Positions 11,287 to 19,162 of a stretch of 64,000 bases of DNA are shown here, in pieces (the first letter of the stretch is position 1; each line of letters begins with the position of its first letter). Source of the stretch: Paraburkholderia phenazinium (lineage in GTDB: Bacteria > Pseudomonadota > Gammaproteobacteria > Burkholderiales > Burkholderiaceae); contig NZ_FSRU01000002.1 of the NCBI RefSeq assembly GCF_900142845.1, forward strand, positions 3,534,001 through 3,598,000. Direction: 5' to 3'. Both the position numbers and the translations under genes were made by a program. The notes beneath the pieces are model-generated. The model did not search any database and was not told where the DNA came from. It saw only the letters and a program-made list of their open reading frames with translations.

Positions 11287-12018
11287 ATGATCTCCCGACC
11301 GTCCGCCCGTCAGTGTCTCGGCGCGTTGGCGTCGCTGCTGCTCTCCGTCTGTCTGGGCATGGCGGCGCCCGCCGTGCACGCGGACTCTGCTGCAGGTGCG
11401 GCGTCCTCGCCAAAGCGTAGTACTGCAGACGAGCGCAAGCGTCCCTCGGATGCGCCGTTCGAGTTTCGCGGCATTCCGCTTGGCATCACGCTCGACGAAT
11501 TCCGCGCCGGCTCGACCGTGCGGGCGACGCCGGTGGGCAGCGTGCCGGTCTGCGAGACGGACATGCTGGCGGGCGCGCTTGGCATGAGCCTGAAGACGAG
11601 CGAGAGCCTGACGGTGGCGTGCCGCTGGGCGCACCGGGCGGCCGACCGCTGGCAGCTCTCGCAGGCGGTAGTGGACGGTGCGCTGGCGCAGGACCATGTG
11701 CTGCGCTTTGCGCGGGTTGCCGGCGAGACGGCGTTGCGGCTCTACGAGATTTCCTTCGTGATCGACGAGGTCACCGCCGCGGACCTGCGAAACGCGCTGG
11801 CGGGCCGCTATGGCGTGCCGCGGCTCGTCACGCAGAGCACTTCGGCGGCGGGCAGCGCGGTTCCCATGTACGTCTGGGAAAACGCCGTCAGCTCGATCAC
11901 CTTGTGCCTGTTGCCGTCCACCCACAACGGCACGCTGACCTATCTGCTGAAGGACCCGGACGCGTGGGTGAAGTCGCTGGTGCGCCAATGGCAGGCGAGT
12001 AGTCCCGAGGCGGGTTGA
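11287..12018 (+). CDS. Hypothetical secreted protein
   Basis: A 243-residue protein I do not recognise. It begins with a classical signal peptide (hydrophobic core LGALASLLLSVCLGMAAPAVHA, likely cleavage after A-x-A). A short Lys/Arg/Ser-rich linker follows, then a compact domain starting with FEFRGIPLGITLDEFRA, a phrase seen in small periplasmic proteins that compare calcium- or trypsin-like repeats, though I cannot name a family. Three cysteines in the mature part could form disulfides. It starts three bases after the small lipoprotein gene, so it is almost certainly co-transcribed with it and precedes the FlgH-like gene. Confidence 0.6.
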   Translation: MISRPSARQCLGALASLLLSVCLGMAAPAVHADSAAGAASSPKRSTADERKRPSDAPFEFRGIPLGITLDEFRAGSTVRATPVGSVPVCETDMLAGALGMSLKTSESLTVACRWAHRAADRWQLSQAVVDGALAQDHVLRFARVAGETALRLYEISFVIDEVTAADLRNALAGRYGVPRLVTQSTSAAGSAVPMYVWENAVSSITLCLLPSTHNGTLTYLLKDPDAWVKSLVRQWQASSPEAG

Positions 12019-12077
12019 GGCAACGAATGCGCGCCGCCACCCATTTGTCCCATCTTCACTCCGGCAGAGGAATTTCC

Positions 12078-12746
12078 ATGACCACGCTACGCCTCACGGC
12101 CGCGCTGACCGCGGCGCTGGGTCTCGCTGCCTGCGCGAGCCACCCGGATTCGATCGTCGACACGCCGATGTTGCCGCCGCTCGTGAGCCAGCCGCTCAAT
12201 ATCAACACGCAGGGCGCGATCTATCAGGCCGGCGCGTCGGTGCTGCTTTATGAAACGCCGCGTGCGCAGCATGTGGGCGACGTGCTGACCATTCGCTTGT
12301 CCGAGTCATACAGCGGCAACAGCAGCGCGAATACGACGGCGAGCCGCGCGAGCGACATTAGCGCCACCGCCGCGGATCAATCGACCGGCGCCGCCGCGCG
12401 GCTGGCACGACTGTTCAACATCGGTTCCGCGAACACGGACTTCAAGGGCGCGGGCGCGATGACCGACACCAACGGGATGAGCGGCACGCTGGCTGTTACC
12501 GTGATCGGTACGATGCCGACCGGCAATCTGATGGTGGCGGGCGAGAAGCTGATTGCGATGAACGGCAATCACGATCGTTTAAGACTGTCCGGAATCGTCA
12601 ATCCTAAGGATATCGAAGCAGGCAACTATGTGTCGTCGAGCAAGGTGGCGAATGCGCGGATCGAGCAGGCCGGACAGGGCATCGTGAGCGATGCGACCAC
12701 GGTGGGCTGGCTGCAGCACCTGTTCCTGAGCGTGCTGACGTTCTGA
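12078..12746 (+). CDS. FlgH-family outer-membrane lipoprotein outside a flagellar cluster
   Basis: A 222-residue lipoprotein: signal peptide ending in the lipobox LAAC, then the FlgH (flagellar L-ring) fold. Diagnostic stretches are VGDVLTIRLSESYSGNSSAN, GTLAVTVIGTMPTGNLMVAGEK, LRLSGIVNPKDIE and the C-terminal VGWLQHLFL, all in the order found in FlgH. The start is the ATG after AGAGGA. Flagellar FlgH forms the outer-membrane ring around the rod, normally encoded in flgA-L; none of those genes is here. The gene closes a run of small exported-protein genes and faces a convergent response regulator. It may form a ring or channel in another envelope structure, or be a relic. Confidence 0.85.
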   Translation: MTTLRLTAALTAALGLAACASHPDSIVDTPMLPPLVSQPLNINTQGAIYQAGASVLLYETPRAQHVGDVLTIRLSESYSGNSSANTTASRASDISATAADQSTGAAARLARLFNIGSANTDFKGAGAMTDTNGMSGTLAVTVIGTMPTGNLMVAGEKLIAMNGNHDRLRLSGIVNPKDIEAGNYVSSSKVANARIEQAGQGIVSDATTVGWLQHLFLSVLTF

Positions 12747-12763
12747 GCGTTCGCGAGCGGGGG

Positions 12764-13510
12764 CTAGGCGTCGGCGAAAGGCGGTGCGACCCGCTCTGCC
12801 GCGCCGATTTCTCCATCGGGCACGAACACGTAGCCGCGGCCCCAGACCGTTTGCACATAGCGCGGTTCGGACGGGTCGACTTCGATCAGACGCCGCAGGC
12901 GCCAGATCGAAACGTCGAGGCTGCGGTTGCGGTGCGCCTCGGTATTGCCGTGCAGTTTCTCGAGCAGTTGCGCGCGGGTGAGGACGGTCATCGCGTGCGT
13001 GACGAACACCTTGAGCATGGCGAATTCGCTCGAGCGCAGCGGAATGCGTTCACCGTCGCGGCGCAATTCGCGCGCCGGAAAATTCACCTCGAAACGGCCG
13101 AAGCGATAAGGCGCGCGATTCTCCGGCGCTCCAGGCGCGATCGCGCCGCGCCGGCGCAACACGGTGCGGATGCGCGCAACCAGTTCGCTCGGCTCGAACG
13201 GCTTGCCGAGGTAGTCGTCGGCACCGAGTTCGAGACCGATCACGCGATCGATCACATCAGCACGCGCCGTCAGCAGGATCACCGGAATGTCGTCGCCGGC
13301 CAGACGCAGCGCCCGTAACGCACTGATGCCGTCCAGCTCCGGCATCATGATGTCGAGCACCACCAGTGCGGGGCGCTCGTGTTGCAGCGCGCGCTGCAAC
13401 GCCATGCCGTGCTCGAGCACGGATACCGAGAAGCCGCGTCCGTGCAGGTATTCGCGTACGAGGTCGCGCACGACGGGATCGTCGTCGACGACGAGAATGG
13501 ATTGGTTCAT
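12764..13510 (-). CDS. Orphan OmpR-family response regulator
   Basis: A 248-residue response regulator: receiver domain with D9-D11 and phospho-acceptor Asp53 (VVLDIMMP), LGKPF lysine loop, and a winged-helix domain ending VQTVWGRGYVFVPD. It closely parallels the regulator at 9734-10474 over the entire length, even in the linker (APE-x-R-x-PY-x-FG-x-FE), so the two arose by duplication. No histidine kinase gene is adjacent, so it may be served by the kinase at 8424-9737 or by one elsewhere. Its stop lies 17 bases from the convergent FlgH-like gene. Confidence 0.92.
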   Translation of the reverse strand: MNQSILVVDDDPVVRDLVREYLHGRGFSVSVLEHGMALQRALQHERPALVVLDIMMPELDGISALRALRLAGDDIPVILLTARADVIDRVIGLELGADDYLGKPFEPSELVARIRTVLRRRGAIAPGAPENRAPYRFGRFEVNFPARELRRDGERIPLRSSEFAMLKVFVTHAMTVLTRAQLLEKLHGNTEAHRNRSLDVSIWRLRRLIEVDPSEPRYVQTVWGRGYVFVPDGEIGAAERVAPPFADA

Positions 13511-13670
13511 TCCGGCAATCTTAGGAGATACGCCGGAGCGCTGATAGCGCGCAATGCTTTCTAAACCTTTCCGGGGTAACTGGAAGCAAGCGGCTGCGAA
13601 CGGTTTGCCGGCATGTTGGCGGGCAGCGCGTCCGCACGTTGAAGCCCTCTTGAACGCAGGTAAGTTTAGA

Positions 13671-13726
13671 TAATCTGCTTCAGCTAATCTGCGTCAGATG
13701 AGCTGCGTCAGTTGACCTGCGAAGTC
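13671..13726. repeat. 14-bp tandem repeat spanning the 3' end of a lipoprotein gene
   Basis: Four head-to-tail 14-base units (13671, 13685, 13699, 13713) with core CTGCGTCAG; the first three match well and the fourth is degenerate. The array covers the stop codon of the minus-strand lipoprotein gene, so copy-number change would alter its last residues. Confidence 0.65.
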
Positions 13727-14340
13727 TGAATGGTCTGTGGGCGCAACTCGAGGCGGTTGACCACCATCTTGTCGATCATGCCGTTGAGTTTGACGGACGC
13801 ATTCGAGAAACGATCGAGGCCGAGGTCGCCCGTCTGATAGCGCGCGGTGACGAGAATATGGCCCTGCTGGAGGAGCGTCAGATCGATCACCGACAGGTAC
13901 TGGACCGGATTGTCGTTGAACTCGCGCCGGCCGTAATCGACCGCCGCGTTGTAGATCAGACGCGACTCGCAACTCGCAGGGGCGGTGCCCGGGTTGTAGA
14001 CGTCCGAACGGATGCCGCGCCGGTTGAGCGCGAGTTGCAACGAGGGGACGAAATCGCCAACGGACACCGTCTGGTTCACTTCGATGCACACCGCGCTGAT
14101 GGACGCGGGCCGGCCGTTGACGAAGGTCGGCGACGAGTAGTTCGACGCGATGGCATAGCCTGCCTGAATCACCGAGCCGGTAGCGTCGGCCGCTGTGATC
14201 AGCGTCCACGCGCAACCGTTCAGTCCGACGCAGAGGATGGCAGCGGTCGCGGCCCATACGCAGGTCCGCCGCCCCGTGGACCACGGAAAGCGCAGGGTGC
14301 ACAGAACGGCCGGAAAGAGCGGTGAGCGCAAGGCGGTCAT
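13708..14340 (-). CDS. Predicted lipoprotein (Sbal_3080-like)
   Basis: A 210-residue exported protein. The N-terminal region has a hydrophobic segment ending in a lipobox-like GLNGC at about residue 43; the stretch before it is long for a signal peptide, so the real start may be further in (GTG or other). The mature part contains the pattern CIEVNQTVSVGDFVPSLQLA, then RRGIRSDVYNPGTAPASC. This resembles the small Sbal_3080-type lipoprotein family (a peptide with paired cysteines and a C-terminal DGRLIG-like strand), judged from memory. The function of that family is unknown. The 3' end overlaps a 14-base tandem repeat. Confidence 0.6.
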   Translation of the reverse strand: MTALRSPLFPAVLCTLRFPWSTGRRTCVWAATAAILCVGLNGCAWTLITAADATGSVIQAGYAIASNYSSPTFVNGRPASISAVCIEVNQTVSVGDFVPSLQLALNRRGIRSDVYNPGTAPASCESRLIYNAAVDYGRREFNDNPVQYLSVIDLTLLQQGHILVTARYQTGDLGLDRFSNASVKLNGMIDKMVVNRLELRPQTIQTSQVN

Positions 14341-14392
14341 GATGCAGTACCTCGGCGTGTCGGATCGGGAGTGAATCGCAGGGCCGGCACGC

Positions 14393-14890
14393 TTAGCGTG
14401 CGACGCGCAGATGCAGTTCGCTGGATCCCTGCACGCTTGCCGTGACGCTGATGCGACGCTCGCCCGAAGTCACGATGAAATGCTGGCGCGTCGGCGTGTT
14501 GAGGTCGTGCACGACGTTCGGGAAACAGGCGGCGATGTCTGCGCCGAGCTCTTCGAGCGGGTCCGTGACCACGCCGTCGGCTTGCCAGTGAGCGCGCCAA
14601 TGGCAGTCGTAGGCGTTCGATCCGGCGTGGCAATCGTCGGCGCTGGCGAGGCCCGGCAACTGCGCGGCCGGTTCATTGCGCAGTTGCTTGAAGTCGTGGG
14701 CGGCGACGATGTGCGTCAGCGCGGGGCAGACGTCGGCGGGCTCGGCAGCCTGCGTCATCTGCGCGGCGTGCGCGCCGACCGACAGCAGCAACGCGGTCAT
14801 GCCGACGGTGGCGCCGGCGGCGGTGAACAGGGAACGGCTCATCCGCGTGAGTCGTTGGGTCAAAGGATGGAAGCTGCGATCGAATGACAT
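14393..14890 (-). CDS. Hypothetical secreted protein
   Basis: A protein of about 165 residues, not recognised. A signal peptide is clear from residue 17 onward (SRSLFTAAGATVGMTALLLSVGAHA), with cleavage after A-H-A, so translation may start at the ATG used (preceding SFDRSFHPL) or at the one just before SRSLF (14842). The mature part has four cysteines and a beta-rich C terminus (RRISVTASVQGSSELHLRV). It is transcribed in the same direction as the lipoprotein gene at 13708-14340, 52 bases away, suggesting co-expression. Its upstream region contains a pentanucleotide repeat. Confidence 0.55.
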   Translation of the reverse strand: MSFDRSFHPLTQRLTRMSRSLFTAAGATVGMTALLLSVGAHAAQMTQAAEPADVCPALTHIVAAHDFKQLRNEPAAQLPGLASADDCHAGSNAYDCHWRAHWQADGVVTDPLEELGADIAACFPNVVHDLNTPTRQHFIVTSGERRISVTASVQGSSELHLRVAR

Positions 14891-15143
14891 GAGCGGGAAG
14901 TCCGGTAGCGGTGGATGGCGTACGGGCCGCAAGATAGTGTTTGGCCCGCACGTCAATCGTCGCCGCAGCACGGTACTTTCAAAGCACGGAACAACCTGAA
15001 CGGTCCGCAAATGCTTTCGAACTGTTCTCGCGTATTTCAGGATGTTGCAAGGGGCTCGCCGGCGCCTGTCTGGCGGCCGATTGGAAGGTGCCTGGAGATT
15101 GGCTGAAGTTTGTCCGGCGTTTGCCTGGGACTGCAGTAGATTT

Positions 15144-15188
15144 GTGCCGTGCCGTGCCGTGCCGTGCCGTGCCGTGCCGTGCCGTGCT
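15144..15188. repeat. Pentanucleotide microsatellite (GTGCC)x8 plus one variant unit
   Basis: Eight perfect GTGCC units (15144-15183) and a GTGCT unit. It is intergenic, about 255 bases upstream of the minus-strand secreted-protein gene and downstream of the ABC exporter gene. The 376-base gap otherwise shows only the hairpin at 15198-15231. Slippage could change promoter spacing; no promoter can be defined with confidence. Confidence 0.85.
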
Positions 15189-15197
15189 GCGCCAGCG

Positions 15198-15231
15198 CCG
15201 GAGCCGGCATCGGCACCAGCACCGGCTCCGG
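15198..15231 (-). terminator. Hairpin after the ABC exporter gene
   Basis: A perfect 10-bp stem, CCGGAGCCGG (15198-15207) with CCGGCTCCGG (15222-15231), 14-base loop, 36 bases past the exporter stop. There is no T tract, so it may be an mRNA-stabilising hairpin or a weak terminator. Confidence 0.4.
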
Positions 15232-15266
15232 TGATCAGCCCCCCGCGCTATCTACACGCTCGCTGC

Positions 15267-17063
15267 TCATGCGGCGACCGGTTCGCCCGAGCGTTCGACG
15301 TCGAGCGTTTCCTCATGGAACGCCGCGAGCGATTCGCGGTGCGCGACACTGACGATCGCGGCCTTGGGCAGGCGCTCGGTGAAGAGGTGATAGAGCAGCG
15401 CCTCGTTAGTCGCATCGAGCGCGCTGGTGGCTTCGTCGAGGAACAGGTAGTCGGGCTTGTGCAGCAGCACGCGGGCGGCGGCGAGGCGCTGCTGTTCGCC
15501 GGGCGACAGCGTCCGCGCCCAGTGTCCCGATTCCGCCAGACGCTCGGCATAGGCGTCAAGGTGACAGACGCGCAGCGCTTCGCGGCATTCGTCGTCGGTG
15601 TAGGTGTCGGCGGAGGACGGGTAGGTGAGCGCCGCTTTCAACGTGCCGATCGGCATGTAGCTCTGCTGCGGAATGAACATCATGCGGGCATTGACCGGCG
15701 CGTCGATCGAGCCATCGCCGAACGGCCACAGTCCGGCGAGCGCGCGCATCAAGGTGCTCTTGCCCGATCCGGACGGGCCGCGTACCAGCCAGCGCGAACC
15801 CGGCTGGATCGTGATGTCGCGGATCTGCGACAGGGCGGTGCCGTTCGGCAGGGCGAGCGACAGGCCTTCCGTGGTGAGCCTGTCCTCGTCGACGTAGTGC
15901 AGGTTGATGCCGCCATGCACGGTGGCGGGCGAGGTGGCCTCTTTCATGTGCGACGAACGCATGACGCGTTTGAATTCGCGCAGACGATTCACGGTAGCGC
16001 GCCAGTCGACCAGGCTGCCGTAACTGTTGATGAACCAGGAGAACGAATCGCTCACCGTGCCGAACGAGTTCTGGATCTGCATCAACACGCCCATGGTGAA
16101 GGCGCCGGTGAAGTACTTGGGCGCCGCGACAATGAGCGGAAAAATTAACGCGATGTTGCCGTAGAAGCTCAGCACGAAGCTCAGCCGCTTGGTGTACTTC
16201 ATCACGCGCCACCAGTTGTCGCGAATGCGCTGGAAGAAGTTTTGCGCGTTGGCCCGTTCGGTCTGCTCACCATCGTAAAACGCGATCTGTTCCGAGTTCT
16301 CGCGAATGCGGATCAGGCCGAAGCGAAAGTCCGCCTCGACCTTCTGTTGCTGGTACGTAATCGAAACGAGCGGACGGCCGAGTTTGTACATCATGTACGA
16401 GCCGCCCAGCGCATAGAGCGCGGCGACCCACACCATGTACCCCGGAATGACGATCGGCATGCCGCCGAGCGTGACGGTCAAGGCGCCGGCGAGCGACCAG
16501 AGAATGGTGACGAACGTAACGAGCGTGACCACCGTCGAGAGCAGGTCGAGCGTCAGCGAGAGGGTGCTGGTCGCAAAGGACTGCAGGTCGTCGGTGATCC
16601 GCTGGTCGGGGTTGTCCGTGAGGCGGTCGCGCTCGATCCGGTAGAAGGCGCTGTCGCCGAGCCATTCCTCGAGGTAGCGGGTGGTGAGCCACTGGCGCCA
16701 GCGGAAGCCGAGCATCTGGCGCAGATAGCGGCCGTAGACGAAAAGGACGATCAGCGCCGCCACGAGGACGGCCCAAACCGTCATCAGGTGGGGGAAGTCC
16801 TTCACGCTCTTGTTCTGCAGCATGTTGAAGAAATCGCCGTTCCAGCTATTGAACTTGACGCTGATCCAGACGTTGGTGAGGTTGATCGCAATGATTGCAA
16901 TCAGGAGTCCCCAGGCGATCTTCCATTCTTCAGAGACCCAGTAGGGCTTGATCAGACTCCACGCGGAGACTTTATCGTCCGGTTCTAGCGTGCCGGCAGG
17001 GGAAGTATTGGGTGTCATGACCATCCTGAAGAAATGCTGGCTCATCTTGGGCCGCTTCGCCAT
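15267..17063 (-). CDS. SbmA/BacA-type ABC transporter with fused ATPase (YddA / Rv1819c-like)
   Basis: A 598-residue half-transporter: an N-terminal membrane domain of the SbmA/BacA family (roughly residues 30-370, with several hydrophobic helices and the family-like motif FRWRQWLTTRYLEEWL), fused to an ABC ATPase. The ATPase has Walker A GPSGSGKST, signature LSPGEQQRLAAAR and Walker B YLFLDEATSALD. Proteins of this layout (E. coli YddA, mycobacterial Rv1819c) dimerise and move peptides, cobalamin or very long-chain lipids; the substrate here is unknown. Several in-frame ATGs lie near the start; the furthest upstream was used, but the one before TPNTSPAG is also plausible. It is monocistronic. 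Confidence 0.88.
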   Translation of the reverse strand: MAKRPKMSQHFFRMVMTPNTSPAGTLEPDDKVSAWSLIKPYWVSEEWKIAWGLLIAIIAINLTNVWISVKFNSWNGDFFNMLQNKSVKDFPHLMTVWAVLVAALIVLFVYGRYLRQMLGFRWRQWLTTRYLEEWLGDSAFYRIERDRLTDNPDQRITDDLQSFATSTLSLTLDLLSTVVTLVTFVTILWSLAGALTVTLGGMPIVIPGYMVWVAALYALGGSYMMYKLGRPLVSITYQQQKVEADFRFGLIRIRENSEQIAFYDGEQTERANAQNFFQRIRDNWWRVMKYTKRLSFVLSFYGNIALIFPLIVAAPKYFTGAFTMGVLMQIQNSFGTVSDSFSWFINSYGSLVDWRATVNRLREFKRVMRSSHMKEATSPATVHGGINLHYVDEDRLTTEGLSLALPNGTALSQIRDITIQPGSRWLVRGPSGSGKSTLMRALAGLWPFGDGSIDAPVNARMMFIPQQSYMPIGTLKAALTYPSSADTYTDDECREALRVCHLDAYAERLAESGHWARTLSPGEQQRLAAARVLLHKPDYLFLDEATSALDATNEALLYHLFTERLPKAAIVSVAHRESLAAFHEETLDVERSGEPVAA

Positions 17064-17356
17064 GGCTGGGCTCGGATGGCTCAGCCTATGACGAGTCGGC
17101 GCTACGGCGGTATTGCGATTGCGGCTTGCGTCTCGACCCCGTCGCCGGATTCTGGCCCGAGCGCCTTAAGCGAAAATTAATCGCGGCAGACGCAGCGAGG
17201 CGCTTGTCTTGTCGCGCGTGAAGCGGGAAGCTGTGCGCTCGTTGCATTGTGCCAGAGGGCCGCGCGCGGCTGCACCAATCGACGGTGGCGGCTGCCGCAC
17301 AGCCGCGCCGGTTTGCGGCCCGCGCGCCTTTTATGGTCTAATGACTCTCGACGAAA

Positions 17357-17455
17357 CAGGGGTGCTTTGCGCGCGGGCCACACGCCGCGGCGAGGCTGAG
17401 AGAGACCCTTTGCACCCGATCCGGGTAATACCGGCGCGGGAAGTTTCCGGAAGTC
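17357..17455 (+). promoter_or_regulatory. TPP riboswitch (THI element)
   Basis: The conserved THI-box core is present: GGGGTGC, then GAGGCTGAGAGAGACCC, the pyrophosphate-helix segment ACCCGATCCGGGTAATACCG and the closing GCGCGGGAAG. It lies about 210 bases upstream of thiO and just before a 27-codon leader ORF. It should repress the thi operon when thiamine diphosphate is abundant. Downstream, a short CCGGC/GCCGG hairpin followed by TTTCG (17526-17547) could be part of the expression platform. Confidence 0.93.
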
Positions 17456-17588
17456 AGCGTTTCTTCCAGCTTTTCTTCCATTCCCCGCCGGGCGGCGTCC
17501 GTCACTGGATGCGCCTTTTGCCCGGCCGGCCTCGCAAGCCGGTTTCGTCCTTGGGTACGTGCGCCTGTTGCCGTACGGAAAGGATACG

Positions 17589-17672
17589 ATGACCGCTCAA
17601 TCTTCAGTTTATTGCCTCGTTTGTCCCCTCATGGCGCAAACCGCTCTGCGCATGCCGGCGGGACGGCGATGA
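17589..17672 (+). CDS. Short leader ORF between TPP riboswitch and thiO
   Basis: A 27-codon frame starting at ATG after GAAAGGATACG, a good ribosome-binding site. Its TGA overlaps the thiO ATG by four bases (ATGA). The peptide shows no domain. Because the thiO start itself has only a weak ribosome-binding site, the likely role is translational coupling: ribosomes that load on this frame, under riboswitch control, would re-initiate at thiO. The alternative is that the frame is fortuitous. Confidence 0.5.
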   Translation: MTAQSSVYCLVCPLMAQTALRMPAGRR

Positions 17673-18817
17673 GCACGCACGCCCAGGCGGATTTCGCCGT
17701 CATCGGCGGTGGTCTGTGCGGCCGGCTGGTTGCATGGCGGCTCGCCGGCGCGGGGCACCGCGTCGCCCTGTACGAGCGCGGCGATGCCGCCGGCTCGCGG
17801 GCTGCAGCGTGGGTGGCGGCGGCGATGCTCGCCCCGCTCGCCGAAGCGGCCAGCGCCGAATTGCTGATCACGCGCCTCGGCGCCGCCTCGCTCGACACCT
17901 GGCCGAGCGTGCTGGCCGAATTGCCCGAACCGGTATTCTTTCAACGCAATGGCACGCTGGTCGTCTGGCATCACGCCGATCGCACCGAAGCGCCGTTGTT
18001 CGAGCGCCGCGTGCGCTCAAATGCGCCGGCGGATCTGCTCGAGGGCGGCTTTGTCGCGCTGGCGGGCGCCCAGCTCGGGGCGACCGAGCCCGCGCTCGCC
18101 GGCCGTTTCACGCAAGGCTGGCTGTTGCCGCACGAAGGGCAGCTCGACAATCGCCAGGTGCTCAGCGCGCTTGCCGCGGGTCTGGCCGAACGCGGTGTCG
18201 AGACGCACTGGAATACGCCGGTCGCCGATCACGCCCTGCCGCCGGCCCGCGTGACGATCGATTGCCGCGGACTCGGCGCCAAGGCGGTGTTGCCCACCTT
18301 GCGCGGCATCCGCGGTGAAGTTGCCCGCGTGCATGCGCCCGGTATCGGCCTCACGCGTCCGGTGCGCCTGCTGCATCCGCGCTACCCGCTGTATATCGCG
18401 CCGAAGCAGGACGATCTCTACGTGATCGGCGCCACCGAAGTGGAAGGCGAAGACATGTCGCCGGTCAGCGTGCGCTCCGCGCTGGAATTGCTGAGCGCGG
18501 CGTTCTCGGTGCATCCGGGCTTCGGCGAGGCGCGCATTCTCGAATTGAACTCGCAGTGCCGCCCGACCTTGCCGGACCACCGTCCGGCGCTGGTGTGGGA
18601 TGGCGCGCAGACCTTGCGCGTGAACGGCCTGTACCGGCATGGCTACATGATCGTGCCGGAAGTCGCGGACGAAGCCGCCCGCTTTGCCGCCGCGCTGCTC
18701 GAAGGACGCATCGGCGACGCCGACGCCTTCGCCGGCTGGCGGCGCGATGCCCGCTGGAGCGAGCTGTTTCAGCTCGCCCGGCTCGACCCACAGAATTGCG
18801 CGCAGGTGCCGGCATGA
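17669..18817 (+). CDS. thiO: Glycine oxidase / FAD-dependent amine oxidase for thiazole synthesis
   Basis: FAD-dependent oxidase of 382 residues that oxidises glycine to the iminoacetate used for the thiazole ring. The N terminus has the FAD motif VIGGGLCGRLVAWRL. The C-terminal FAD contact is GLYRHGYMIVPEVAD, and CRPTLPDHRPALVWD is typical of the DAO-fold ThiO family. The start (ATG before STHAQADF) was chosen because it precedes the FAD fold and overlaps the leader ORF stop. It is first in the thiO-thiS-thiG-thiE operon under the TPP riboswitch. Confidence 0.93.
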   Translation: MSTHAQADFAVIGGGLCGRLVAWRLAGAGHRVALYERGDAAGSRAAAWVAAAMLAPLAEAASAELLITRLGAASLDTWPSVLAELPEPVFFQRNGTLVVWHHADRTEAPLFERRVRSNAPADLLEGGFVALAGAQLGATEPALAGRFTQGWLLPHEGQLDNRQVLSALAAGLAERGVETHWNTPVADHALPPARVTIDCRGLGAKAVLPTLRGIRGEVARVHAPGIGLTRPVRLLHPRYPLYIAPKQDDLYVIGATEVEGEDMSPVSVRSALELLSAAFSVHPGFGEARILELNSQCRPTLPDHRPALVWDGAQTLRVNGLYRHGYMIVPEVADEAARFAAALLEGRIGDADAFAGWRRDARWSELFQLARLDPQNCAQVPA

Positions 18818-18889
18818 GCGTTGCGAAGATGGCTGCATCGGCCGTCGTGCCCATCACCTGCGTGATCGATTGAACCGTATCTGAACACC

Positions 18890-19087
18890 ATGGACATTCA
18901 TATCAATCAGAAGCCGTTGTCGCTCCCCGACGGGGCGACCGTCGCCGATGCGCTGGTTGCCTTCGGCGCGCGTCCGCCGTTCGCCGTCGCGCTGAACGGC
19001 GATTTTGTTGCCCGCACCCAGCACACCGCGCGCGCGCTGCAGGCGGGCGACAAGCTCGACGTCGTGCAACCCGTCGCCGGCGGCTAA
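18890..19087 (+). CDS. thiS: Sulfur carrier protein ThiS
   Basis: A 65-residue ubiquitin-fold sulfur carrier. It ends in the required Gly-Gly (VQPVAGG), whose C terminus becomes a thiocarboxylate that donates sulfur to ThiG. The start is preceded by CACC and sits 72 bases after thiO; a 19-codon ORF overlaps the thiO stop (18814-18873) and may help coupling. Position between thiO and thiG matches the operon order of related bacteria. Confidence 0.95.
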   Translation: MDIHINQKPLSLPDGATVADALVAFGARPPFAVALNGDFVARTQHTARALQAGDKLDVVQPVAGG

Positions 19088-19162
19088 ACGGCGCTCGCCT
19101 GCGGGCCAAACGTGGTCGCCTGCGGCCAGGGCCCGCGCATTGCCAGAGACAAGGATTTTCAG

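Noticed and set aside
18814..18873. 19-codon frame overlapping the thiO stop by ATGA
   Set aside because: Too short and featureless to annotate as a gene; at most it helps translation reach thiS.
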